Made by a program: the position numbers and the translations under genes
NCBI RefSeq assembly: GCF_009371985.2
Contig: NZ_VIKU02000004.1
Coordinates: 124,001-188,000 of the forward strand
DNA: 64,000 nt
Reading direction: 5' to 3'
From: Pelagihabitans pacificus
GTDB taxonomy: Bacteria; Bacteroidota; Bacteroidia; Flavobacteriales; Flavobacteriaceae
Notes under the pieces: generated by a model
Told to the model about the DNA's origin: nothing
The model's input: only the letters and a program-made list of their open reading frames with translations
Database searches by the model: none
Shown here: one piece after another, positions 44,112 to 52,028 of the stretch
How the letters are laid out: every line of letters begins with the position of its first letter
How positions within the stretch are numbered: position 1 is the stretch's first letter

Positions 44112-44761
44112 TGGATAGAAGAAAAGCACTAAAGAATATGGGACTTGCCATGGGATACACCGTGGCCGCCCCAACCTTGATCAGTATCATGCAAGGTTGC
44201 AAGACCGAAAGCGTAGCAGAATGGACCCCCGATTTCTTTTCAAAGGAACAAGGCGCGATATTGATTCAATTGGTAGATATTATTTTGCCAAAAACCGATA
44301 CGCCCTCAGCTTCGGAAATGCAAGTACATTTGTTCATCGATCGTTTTGCCGATCAGGCCATGGAGCCTGAGCAACAGGAGTTTGTAAAAATGGTAACCGG
44401 TAAATTCATGGAGAAGGCGCTGAAGGATGCCGGTCAGGAAAAGCTGGGCGATTTGACTTCGGAACAGCTCGAAAAGGCACTGGCGTCGTTGCTCAAAATC
44501 ACAAAAGAGGACCAAGTGAAAAACATGGAGGCACTTCAAAAGTATAATGAAGCGGTCGCCTCCGGGGATACGGATAGTATGTTGGACGATGGCGTATCGG
44601 CCTTCGCTTTTGCAAACAATCTTAGGGACCTGACCATCTGGGGCTATAAGACCTCCGAGTATGTGGGGGAGGAAGTGATGGAGTATCTCCCCGTACCGGG
44701 AGAATATATAGGTTGTGGTGACCTTCAGGAACTTACGGGAGGAAAAGCCTGGTCACTCTAA
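44111..44761 (+). CDS. Gluconate 2-dehydrogenase subunit 3-like small subunit (Tat signal)
   Basis: 216 aa. MDRRKALKNMGLAMG is a twin-arginine-type signal with a possible lipobox (IMQGC). The body matches the 'subunit 3' family: LIQLVDIILPKTDTPSASEMQVHLFIDRF and the terminal GYKTSEYVGEEVMEYLPVPGEY. This subunit stabilises and exports the GMC flavoprotein. The ATG overlaps the GMC stop (shared A), implying tight stoichiometry. The cytochrome c subunit found in classical three-component enzymes is not in this window. Confidence 0.9.
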   Translation: MDRRKALKNMGLAMGYTVAAPTLISIMQGCKTESVAEWTPDFFSKEQGAILIQLVDIILPKTDTPSASEMQVHLFIDRFADQAMEPEQQEFVKMVTGKFMEKALKDAGQEKLGDLTSEQLEKALASLLKITKEDQVKNMEALQKYNEAVASGDTDSMLDDGVSAFAFANNLRDLTIWGYKTSEYVGEEVMEYLPVPGEYIGCGDLQELTGGKAWSL

Positions 44762-44771
44762 CGGCCCAATG

Positions 44772-45692
44772 ATGAAGCGAAGAATTTTTATACAAAAAAC
44801 GGCCCTGACCAGCGGAGCCATTTCCCTGGGAGGCGTTCTCTCGAACGCCCATTCAAATACGAACAGTGCGAAGCACCAATTCAATTTGAAATATGCCCCC
44901 CATTTAGGGATGTTCAAACATCATGCTGGCGAAGACCCAATTGCCCAACTCAACTTTATGGCAGACCAGGGTTTTACCGCCTTTGAGGATAATGGCATGC
45001 GCACCAGGGAAATTACCTTACAGGAAAAGATGGCCAAGACCATGCAGGATCGCGGTCTTGAAATGGGTGTTTTTGTGGCACATGAGATTTATTGGAAAGA
45101 GCCGAACCTGGCTTCGGGAGACAAGGACAAACGGTCCGAGTTTTTGGAGTATATAAAGAAAGCTGTCGATGTAGCGAAACGGGTCAACGCAAGATGGATG
45201 ACCGTGGTACCCGGACATGTAGACTTGAGGCAATCCATGGGCTATCAAACCGCACATGTAGTGGAATCGCTCAAACAGGCTTCGGCTATCTTGGAGCCTC
45301 ATAATTTAACGATGGTGCTTGAACCCTTAAATTTTTTCAATCATCCGGGCCTCTTCTTGACCGGTTCGCCCCAGGCCTATGAGATTTGTAAGGCCGTTGA
45401 TTCGCCTTCCTGCAAGATTTTATTCGATATCTACCACCAACAAATCCAAGAGGGTAACTTGATACCTAATATGGAGGCCTGCTGGGACGAAATCGGCTAT
45501 ATCCAAATCGGGGATAACCCAGGCAGGAAAGAACCCACAACGGGAGAAATCAACTACCGCAATGTCTTTAAATTTATCCATGGCAAGGGATATGATGGCA
45601 TTCTCGGGATGGAACATGGAAATTCCAGACCGGATAGGGAAGGGGAACAAGCGGTAATCGATGCCTACAAGGAAGTGGATCGTTTTTTATAA
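44772..45692 (+). CDS. Tat-exported hydroxypyruvate isomerase-like TIM barrel
   Basis: 306 aa from ATG 44772 (another ATG at 44769); a longer frame from 44715 overlaps the previous gene and is not needed. MKRRIFIQKTALTSGAISLG is a twin-arginine signal. The barrel shows Hyi-family signatures: VLEPLN, FDIYHQQ, IQIGDNPGRKEPTTGEINY and GMEHG, supplying Glu, Asp, His and Glu metal ligands. It would isomerise a 2- or 3-carbon or larger keto-sugar in the periplasm. Third gene of the GMC2 operon, 10 bases downstream of the small subunit. Confidence 0.88.
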   Translation: MKRRIFIQKTALTSGAISLGGVLSNAHSNTNSAKHQFNLKYAPHLGMFKHHAGEDPIAQLNFMADQGFTAFEDNGMRTREITLQEKMAKTMQDRGLEMGVFVAHEIYWKEPNLASGDKDKRSEFLEYIKKAVDVAKRVNARWMTVVPGHVDLRQSMGYQTAHVVESLKQASAILEPHNLTMVLEPLNFFNHPGLFLTGSPQAYEICKAVDSPSCKILFDIYHQQIQEGNLIPNMEACWDEIGYIQIGDNPGRKEPTTGEINYRNVFKFIHGKGYDGILGMEHGNSRPDREGEQAVIDAYKEVDRFL

Positions 45693-45717
45693 TCAAGACA
45701 AAGACGCATTTTAACAG

Positions 45718-45745
45718 AAAAACCACGGTCAATCGCCGTGGTTTT
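45718..45745. terminator. Bidirectional terminator
   Basis: AAAACCACGG (45719-45728) is perfectly complementary to CCGTGGTTTT (45736-45745), with a seven-base loop. It serves the GMC2 operon (+) and trpB (-), whose stops lie 25 and 21 bases away. Confidence 0.8.
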
Positions 45746-45766
45746 CTATTTCGTCGAAAAGTACTT

Positions 45767-47134
45767 CTAAAACGGAATTTCCGGGGTATTCAGCTTTGCG
45801 ATTGAGGCATTGATGTCTTCCTGGGACAGCTCATGTTTCACTATTTTTCCATCGAAGTAATCATCATAAGCCTTCATATCGAAATTGCCATGTCCGCATA
45901 GGTTGAACAATATGGTCTTGGAAACCCCTTCCTCCTTACATTTTTTGGCTTCGTCGATTACCGTGGCAATACCGTGGGTCGCTTCGGGAGCCGGGATAAT
46001 CCCTTCGGTCTTGGCGAACAACACTCCGGCTTCAAAAACCTCAAGATTGTTGTGGGCTACCGCTTCGATGAGCTCATCTTTCAGCAATTGACTCACAATT
46101 ACCCCCGCACCGTGATACCGGAGTCCGCCCGCATGAATAGGAGCGGGAACGAAGTCGTGTCCCAAGGTGTACATCGGCAGTAAAGGGGTCATTCCCCCGG
46201 TATCTCCAAAATCGTATCGGAACACCCCTCTGGTCAATTTGGGACAAGAGGTCGGTTCACTGGCGATACATCTAATGTTACGCCCTTCGTCAAAATTCAA
46301 TCGCAGGAACGGAAAGGCGAGTCCGGCAAAATTGGAACCGCCTCCAAAGGGGGCGATGACGATATCGGGCATATCGCCCGCTTTTTCCATTTGTTTGATG
46401 GCTTCCTGCCCAATGACCGTTTGGTGTAGTTTTACATGGTTCAGCACACTGCCCAAGGCATATTTGGTATCTTCCCTTTGGGCCGCCATTTCCACAGCCT
46501 CGGAAATCGCGATGCCCAACGAACCTGGGCTATTGGGCTCCTTGGCCAATATTTTTCTTCCGGCCTCGGTCAAGTCGGTGGGAGAAGCGAAGACGTTGGC
46601 GCCCCACGAGTTCATCATCGACTTCCGGTAAGGTTTGTGATTGTAAGACAGCTTTACCATATACACGTCGCAATCAATACCGAAGTGTTGACATGCAAAG
46701 CTCAAGGCGCTACCCCACTGTCCGGCACCGGTCTCTGTCGTAATCTTCTTGACACCTTCCCGTTTGCTATAATACGCCTGTGGAACGGCGGTATTTGGTT
46801 TATGTGACCCAGACGGACTAACCCCTTCATATTTGTAATAGATTTTTGCCGGGGTGTCCAATGTCTTTTCCAAGCCGTAGGCGCGGTACAGGGGGGTAGG
46901 TCGCCAAATGGAATAGATGTCCCGAACCTCTTCGGGAATTGCAATCCATTTGTACATGCTGACCTCTTGTTCTATCAGTGCCATTGGAAATAAAGGTGCC
47001 AGGGTTTCGGGACCTATCGGCTGTAAGGTTCCCGGGTGTAAAGGCGGTAGGGGTTTGTTGGGCATATCCGCCACGATATTATACCAGTCTTTCGGTATCT
47101 CATTTTCTTCAAGGGTAAATTTCCGTTGTCGCAT
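45767..47134 (-). CDS. TrpB2-type tryptophan synthase beta-like PLP enzyme
   Basis: 455 aa. PLP-binding Lys112 in PSGSHKPNTA, active-site Glu region TTETGAGQWGSAL, and the phosphate-binding loop FGGGSNFAGL. The length and N-terminal extension (starting MRQRKFTLEENEIPKDWYN) mark the TrpB2 group rather than canonical TrpB (about 395 aa). No trpA or other trp genes are adjacent. TrpB2 proteins can make tryptophan from indole and serine without TrpA, or may salvage indole. Specificity here is unproven. Confidence 0.93.
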   Translation of the reverse strand: MRQRKFTLEENEIPKDWYNIVADMPNKPLPPLHPGTLQPIGPETLAPLFPMALIEQEVSMYKWIAIPEEVRDIYSIWRPTPLYRAYGLEKTLDTPAKIYYKYEGVSPSGSHKPNTAVPQAYYSKREGVKKITTETGAGQWGSALSFACQHFGIDCDVYMVKLSYNHKPYRKSMMNSWGANVFASPTDLTEAGRKILAKEPNSPGSLGIAISEAVEMAAQREDTKYALGSVLNHVKLHQTVIGQEAIKQMEKAGDMPDIVIAPFGGGSNFAGLAFPFLRLNFDEGRNIRCIASEPTSCPKLTRGVFRYDFGDTGGMTPLLPMYTLGHDFVPAPIHAGGLRYHGAGVIVSQLLKDELIEAVAHNNLEVFEAGVLFAKTEGIIPAPEATHGIATVIDEAKKCKEEGVSKTILFNLCGHGNFDMKAYDDYFDGKIVKHELSQEDINASIAKLNTPEIPF

Positions 47135-47340
47135 AAATCATTTTTTAGCAGAAGTGTCAACCACCATGCTGTTTAAATATAAGCAATGCATATAAACATA
47201 GGTGCCTTTTATTGGTTATAGAATGGGTCATTCGTCCAAAATTTTGTTGTAGAGGTACCATTCATCGATTTTTTTGACACTTTTCGATGTACTGCACAAT
47301 ACGAATGTAAGATATCGCTTACGTTTATCGTTCTTTGTGT

Positions 47341-47448
47341 ATGGTTCCCTATTTCTATCTACTTATTGGCTATTTGGCGTTACTGTTCATTTCCAAGGCG
47401 TCGTATCGTTTTTATCAAAAAAGGCGTACAGATGTCGAAAGCACTTGA
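47341..47448 (+). CDS. Candidate 35-residue membrane microprotein
   Basis: ATG 47341 to TGA 47446-47448. MVPYFYLLIGYLALLFIS is one hydrophobic helix, followed by a basic tail (YRFYQKRR) that would lie in the cytoplasm. A TAnnTTTA box (TACGTTTA, 47320-47327) ends 13 bases upstream, suggesting its own transcript. A 65-codon frame overlaps it but begins with TTG and looks less like a protein. Real expression is unproven. Confidence 0.35.
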   Translation: MVPYFYLLIGYLALLFISKASYRFYQKRRTDVEST

Positions 47449-47680
47449 AGTTTTCGAACAATAGACTATAATTTTTGGGCTTCGCTGTTGGAAAGAGTCG
47501 GAATTCCTTCTTTCCGACTATTCTCCTCAAAGAATCGTTTCAATTCTTAATGAAAGCATAATTTATTAAGGGAATCATACGTAATTGATTGATTTAACGT
47601 TATATAATTGTTATTCGGATAATCTTTTTTTGCTTTTCATCCGTATCTATTAAAGATTACTTTACAAAAGGGGCATATAC

Positions 47681-47764
47681 ATGGACAAGCATCTTGTCAT
47701 TTTGATGATTTATATTGCTGCGTTCGCTTTTGCATTGGCTTTGAGACCCTACATTAACAAATAG
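47681..47764 (+). CDS. Candidate 27-residue membrane microprotein
   Basis: ATG 47681 to TAG 47762-47764. The peptide is almost entirely one transmembrane helix (HLVILMIYIAAFAFALALRP) with a short charged start and a YINK end. No clear promoter box. Its composition is far more hydrophobic than chance frames nearby, but length alone keeps confidence low. Confidence 0.3.
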   Translation: MDKHLVILMIYIAAFAFALALRPYINK

Positions 47765-47943
47765 GACTTCATTTCATTTGGGCAAAAACGTTCTCCGCCG
47801 TATCAAAAGGTGTTTCAAACATCTTAGGAACATATGCCTAAATACCCCCTGACTTTGTAGGAATACACCGTTTAAATCGAATCAATTCTATCGAGACGGG
47901 CATTTTAATAATCTCCACTAAACGTTTATCGTGGGTTGACTCC

Positions 47944-47978
47944 AAAAAAAAGCTCCAACAAAAATTGTCAGAGCTTTT
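47944..47978 (-). terminator. Terminator of nrdBA
   Basis: AAAAGCTC (47948-47955) pairs with GAGCTTTT (47971-47978), with a further ACAA/TTGT pairing inside. On the minus strand the stem is followed by a T-run (A's at 47944-47950). It lies about 45 bases past the nrdA stop. Confidence 0.7.
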
Positions 47979-48021
47979 AACTTTTTTCCTGTTGCTGTTC
48001 GAACAGGAATGAATGTAAGGG

Positions 48022-50514
48022 TTAGGACCCGCACATCAAGCAATCATCATCGGCCTGACCTTCCTTGGCCTTGGCGATCATGGCCTTCATTTCCTCTGGT
48101 GTCATGGGCTGTATGTCCAGTTCTGCTTGTGGCGCAACCGGTGTGGTCTGTACCTGAAGGGCGGCTGCGGCTTCCGCGGACGGTGGCGGAGTCGCTGCAG
48201 CTACCTCTGCTTCTGCCGCTACGCTTGTAGGAACTTCTTTTTTCTTCGTATTGTCCAACGTAAATTTAATGGCGTCTACCGCTGCCTTGGTGCGTAAGTA
48301 GTACATCCCGGTTTTTAAACCGCTCTTCCAGGCATAAAAGTGCATAGAGGTCAATTTGGCGAAGTTGGCGTTTTCCATGAAAAGGTTTAATGACTGGCTC
48401 TGGTCGATAAAGTATCCCCTTTGTCTCGACATATCGATGATGTCTTTCATGCTCAATTCCCAAACCGTTTTATAAAGTTCCCTGATTTCATGTGGAATGG
48501 TTTCGATATGTTGGATAGATCCGTTGGCACGCATCAATTCCTGTTTCATATTCTCGTTCCAAAGGCCTAGGGAAACCAAATCTTCCAATAGGTGCTTATT
48601 TACCACGATAAACTCACCAGACAGTACGCGACGCGTATAGATGTTTGAGGTGTAGGGCTCGAAACATTCGTTGTTCCCTAGAATTTGTGAAGTGGAGGCG
48701 GTTGGCATAGGTGCCACCAATAATGAATTGCGCACCCCATTTTTCTTTACATCCTTACGAAGTTTGGCCCAGTCCCAACGACCGGATAATTCCTCGTCCT
48801 TGATGTTCCACAAGTTATGCTGAAACTCGCCTTGTGCAATTGGCGATCCCTCGTATGAAGAATAGGTTCCTTCCGCTTTGGCCAATTCCATAGAGGCGGT
48901 TACCGCTGCGAAATAGAGGGTTTCGAAAATCTCTTGGTTCAATTTTTTTGCCTCATCACTGGTAAAGGGCAAACGAAGCATGATAAAAGTATCTGCCAAA
49001 CCTTGTACTCCAAGACCAATAGGTCGGTGGCGCATGTTGGAGTTTTCGGCCTCCTTTACCGGATAGTAATTTCGGTCGATCACCTTGTTGAGGTTCTTGG
49101 TGACGCGTTTGGTGACCTTGAATAGTTCTTTATGATCGAACGCTCCGTTCTTAACGAACATGGGCAGGGCAATCGATGCCAGGTTACAAACGGCGATCTC
49201 ATCGGGGGAGGTATATTCCATGATTTCCGTACAGAGATTCGATGAACGGATCGTCCCCAAATTTTTCTGATTGCTTTTGCGATTGGCAGCATCTTTGTAA
49301 AGCATGTAGGGCGTACCGGTCTCAATTTGTGATTCCAATATTTTTTCCCATAGTTCCCGGGCCTTTACCGTTTTACGGCCTTTGCCCTCCGCTTCGTATT
49401 TTGCATAGAGCGTCTCGAATTCCTCACTGTGCGAACTAAATAAACCAGGACATTCGTTAGGGCACATTAGGGTCCAGCTCTCATTGGCTTCTACCCTTTT
49501 CATAAACAAATCGGGAATCCACATGGCGTAGAATAAGTCCCGGGCGCGCATTTCTTCCTTTCCGTGGTTCTTTTTCAACTCGAGAAATTCGAAGATATCG
49601 GCATGCCATGGTTCCATATAGATAGCAAAACTCCCTTTTCGTTTTCCACCACCCTGATCTACGTATCGGGCCGTGTCATTGAAAACACGGAGCATGGGCA
49701 CTACTCCGTTCGAGGTGCCATTGGTGCCTCCTATATAGGATCCCGTTGCCCTAATATTATGGATGGATAAGCCGATACCGCCCGCTGACTGCGAAATTTT
49801 GGCGGTATTTTTTAAGGTGTCATAAATACCATCGATGCTATCCTCTTTCATTGCCAATAGAAAGCAGGAAGACATCTGGGGTTTTGGGGTACCTGCGTTG
49901 AACAAAGTGGGGGTGGCATGCGTGAAGTATTTTTTTGACATCAACTCATAGGTCTCTATGGCCGCATCGAGGTCTTCCAAGTGAATACCCACAGAAACAC
50001 GCATTAGCATGTGTTGCGGACGCTCTGCAATTTTTCCATTTATTTTAAGGAGATAGGAACGTTCCAAGGTTTTAAAACCGAAATAATCGTAGCCAAAATC
50101 CCGGTTGTAAATAATGGTGGAATCCAATCGTTCCGCGTTATCCGAGATTACCTTGTATACGTCATCGGATACTAAGGGAGCTTTCTTCCCAGTTCTCGGA
50201 TTTACATACTCGTATAGGTCTTTCATCGTTTCGGAGAACGACTTTTTGGTGTTTTTGTGTAGGTTCGAAACCGAAATACGGGCCGCCAGTTTTGCGTAGT
50301 CCGGATGCGTCGTAGTCATCGTTGCCGCGATCTCGGCCGCTAAATTGTCTAATTCCGAGGTGGTTACCCCGTCATACAAGCCTTCTATGACGCGCATAGC
50401 GACTTTTAGAGGATCTACCAGCCCGTTAAGGCCGTAACATAACTTTCTTACTCGGGCAGTAATCTTGTCGAACATTACCTGCTCTTTTCTCCCGTCTCTT
50501 TTTACTACATACAT
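48022..50514 (-). CDS. nrdA: Class Ia ribonucleotide reductase, alpha subunit
   Basis: 830 aa. N-terminal ATP-cone ([17 protein letters not shown], residues 2-90) gives allosteric activity control. The catalytic barrel has the substrate-site Cys in SSCFLLAM, the thiyl Cys and Glu in NLCTEI, and CNLASI. An Ala/Pro/Gln-rich linker (about 755-805) leads to the mobile C-terminal redox pair DCLMCGS. It reduces NDPs to dNDPs using the radical from NrdB. Second gene of an nrdB-nrdA operon (160 bases apart), the reverse of the E. coli order. Confidence 0.96.
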   Translation of the reverse strand: MYVVKRDGRKEQVMFDKITARVRKLCYGLNGLVDPLKVAMRVIEGLYDGVTTSELDNLAAEIAATMTTTHPDYAKLAARISVSNLHKNTKKSFSETMKDLYEYVNPRTGKKAPLVSDDVYKVISDNAERLDSTIIYNRDFGYDYFGFKTLERSYLLKINGKIAERPQHMLMRVSVGIHLEDLDAAIETYELMSKKYFTHATPTLFNAGTPKPQMSSCFLLAMKEDSIDGIYDTLKNTAKISQSAGGIGLSIHNIRATGSYIGGTNGTSNGVVPMLRVFNDTARYVDQGGGKRKGSFAIYMEPWHADIFEFLELKKNHGKEEMRARDLFYAMWIPDLFMKRVEANESWTLMCPNECPGLFSSHSEEFETLYAKYEAEGKGRKTVKARELWEKILESQIETGTPYMLYKDAANRKSNQKNLGTIRSSNLCTEIMEYTSPDEIAVCNLASIALPMFVKNGAFDHKELFKVTKRVTKNLNKVIDRNYYPVKEAENSNMRHRPIGLGVQGLADTFIMLRLPFTSDEAKKLNQEIFETLYFAAVTASMELAKAEGTYSSYEGSPIAQGEFQHNLWNIKDEELSGRWDWAKLRKDVKKNGVRNSLLVAPMPTASTSQILGNNECFEPYTSNIYTRRVLSGEFIVVNKHLLEDLVSLGLWNENMKQELMRANGSIQHIETIPHEIRELYKTVWELSMKDIIDMSRQRGYFIDQSQSLNLFMENANFAKLTSMHFYAWKSGLKTGMYYLRTKAAVDAIKFTLDNTKKKEVPTSVAAEAEVAAATPPPSAEAAAALQVQTTPVAPQAELDIQPMTPEEMKAMIAKAKEGQADDDCLMCGS

Positions 50515-50673
50515 GTGGCTACTTTTATTTTAGGTGATACGTTGGTTGGCCCCAGGATTTTTTGAAACCCGAGTGATTTTTTATTTGATATTCGTCAATC
50601 GTTGGAAGGATGGAACTACATCCCCAAAGCCCCCTAAGGAGACAATATTGTATCGTTGGAAACCAGCTGGCTA

Positions 50674-51660
50674 CTAAAAGTCGGCGTCGAAACTGATTTT
50701 CTGTGCGTCTTCGTCTTTTTCTTTGTTGAGCACTCCTGCTTTCTGGTATTCGGACACTCTCTTCTCAAAGAAATTGGTTTTGCCCTGTAGTGAAATCATG
50801 TCCATGAAATCGAAAGGGTTGGTGGCATTATAGACCTTATCGCATTCCAATTCAACCAACAATCGGTCGGTGACGAATTCTAGGTATTGTGTCATTAATT
50901 TGGAGTTCATTCCGATAAGGCTTACCGGTAACGATTCGGTGATGAATTCACGCTCGATATCCAAGGCATTCGTCAATATTTCGGTGATGCGCTCTTTAGG
51001 TACTTTGTTTATGAGGTGCTTGTTATGCAAGTGCACGGCATAGTCACAATGCATACCCTCGTCTCTTGATATCAATTCGTTCGAGAAAGTAAGTCCGGGC
51101 ATCAAACCTCTTTTCTTCAACCAGAAAATAGAGCAAAAAGCACCAGAGAAGAAGATACCTTCCACCGCTGCAAAGGCAATTAATCGTTCGGCAAAGCTCG
51201 GGGAATCAATCCATTTAAGGGCCCAGTCTGCTTTCTTCTTAATAGCAGGAAAGTTTTCGATGGCCTTAAAGAGAATATTCTTTTCTTTTTCGTCCTTTAC
51301 ATACGTGTCTATCAGGAGTGAATAGGTTTCCGAGTGGATGTTCTCCATCATGATCTGAAACCCATAGAAAAATTTTGCCTCGGTGTATTGTACCTCACTC
51401 ACGAAATTCTCGGCCAGGTTTTCGTTTACGATTCCGTCGGAAGCGGCAAAGAATGCAAGAATATGTTTAACGAAATACTGTTCGTCATCGCTTAATTTGT
51501 TGTTCCAATCAGCCAGGTCTTGGTGTAGATCGATTTCTTCGGCCGTCCAAAAACACGCCTCACATTTCTTGTACCATTCCCATAAATCGTGGTGTTGAAT
51601 TGGGAAAATAACAAATCGGTCGTCATTGGCTTCCAAAATAGGCTCTAAGGCTGTGGACAT
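50674..51660 (-). CDS. nrdB: Class Ia ribonucleotide reductase, beta subunit
   Basis: 328 aa ferritin-like protein carrying the di-iron tyrosyl radical. In ENIHSETY, Glu106, His109 and Tyr113 line up with E. coli Glu115, His118 and radical Tyr122. The radical-transfer C-terminus is variable. Transcribed ahead of nrdA. The upstream 220 bases hold no recognisable NrdR box that I can defend, and begin after a terminator at 51881-51927. Confidence 0.96.
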   Translation of the reverse strand: MSTALEPILEANDDRFVIFPIQHHDLWEWYKKCEACFWTAEEIDLHQDLADWNNKLSDDEQYFVKHILAFFAASDGIVNENLAENFVSEVQYTEAKFFYGFQIMMENIHSETYSLLIDTYVKDEKEKNILFKAIENFPAIKKKADWALKWIDSPSFAERLIAFAAVEGIFFSGAFCSIFWLKKRGLMPGLTFSNELISRDEGMHCDYAVHLHNKHLINKVPKERITEILTNALDIEREFITESLPVSLIGMNSKLMTQYLEFVTDRLLVELECDKVYNATNPFDFMDMISLQGKTNFFEKRVSEYQKAGVLNKEKDEDAQKISFDADF

Positions 51661-51880
51661 ATTCTTACGTTTTTAAAATGTTAGTGTGATGGGTGAAAAT
51701 TACCCCGGTGTCGGGACTGACAAAGATTGAAAAAAAGAGGCGTTTTTTGAAGGCTGTTGGAGTTTTTAAATGACAAAGTTTTTAACATAGCATGTTGAAA
51801 TCTAGGCTCGGAGGTGATGTACACTGCCCTTGACAGCGAATTGGATTTAACGTAAAATTTACATAACGGTTGAACAGAAA

Positions 51881-51927
51881 AAATTAAACCAAAAAGTATG
51901 TTTTGGAATATACTTTTTGGTCTAATT
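51881..51927 (-). terminator. Long hairpin terminator after the C1q-like repeat protein
   Basis: ACCAAAAAGTAT (51888-51899) pairs perfectly with ATACTTTTTGGT (51910-51921). Five more pairs outside a single mismatch extend the stem. On the minus strand the 3' side continues TTTAATTTTTTC. It lies about 100 bases past the stop at 52029 and insulates nrdB from the surface operon. Confidence 0.6.
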
Positions 51928-52028
51928 CCAGAAGCATGGTATCAACACAAGGTCGGCGCCAATCAGCGGTTCGGTAGGCCAGAAAACCGAAATTCGCTTG
52001 GGTCCGATGGCTCCTTTGGTTGCCAATG

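Larger units (their letters stand above)
47135..48021. other. 887-base gene-poor region
   Basis: It lies between trpB and the end of nrdA. I see the trpB promoter zone, two candidate membrane microproteins (47341 and 47681), and the nrdA terminator at its right end (47944-47978). The rest is AT-rich sequence without convincing coding potential. Confidence 0.5.

Noticed and set aside
47274-47471. 65-codon frame (+) overlapping the 47341 microprotein
   Set aside because: TTG start and irregular composition; the shorter frame in another phase is the more protein-like of the two.
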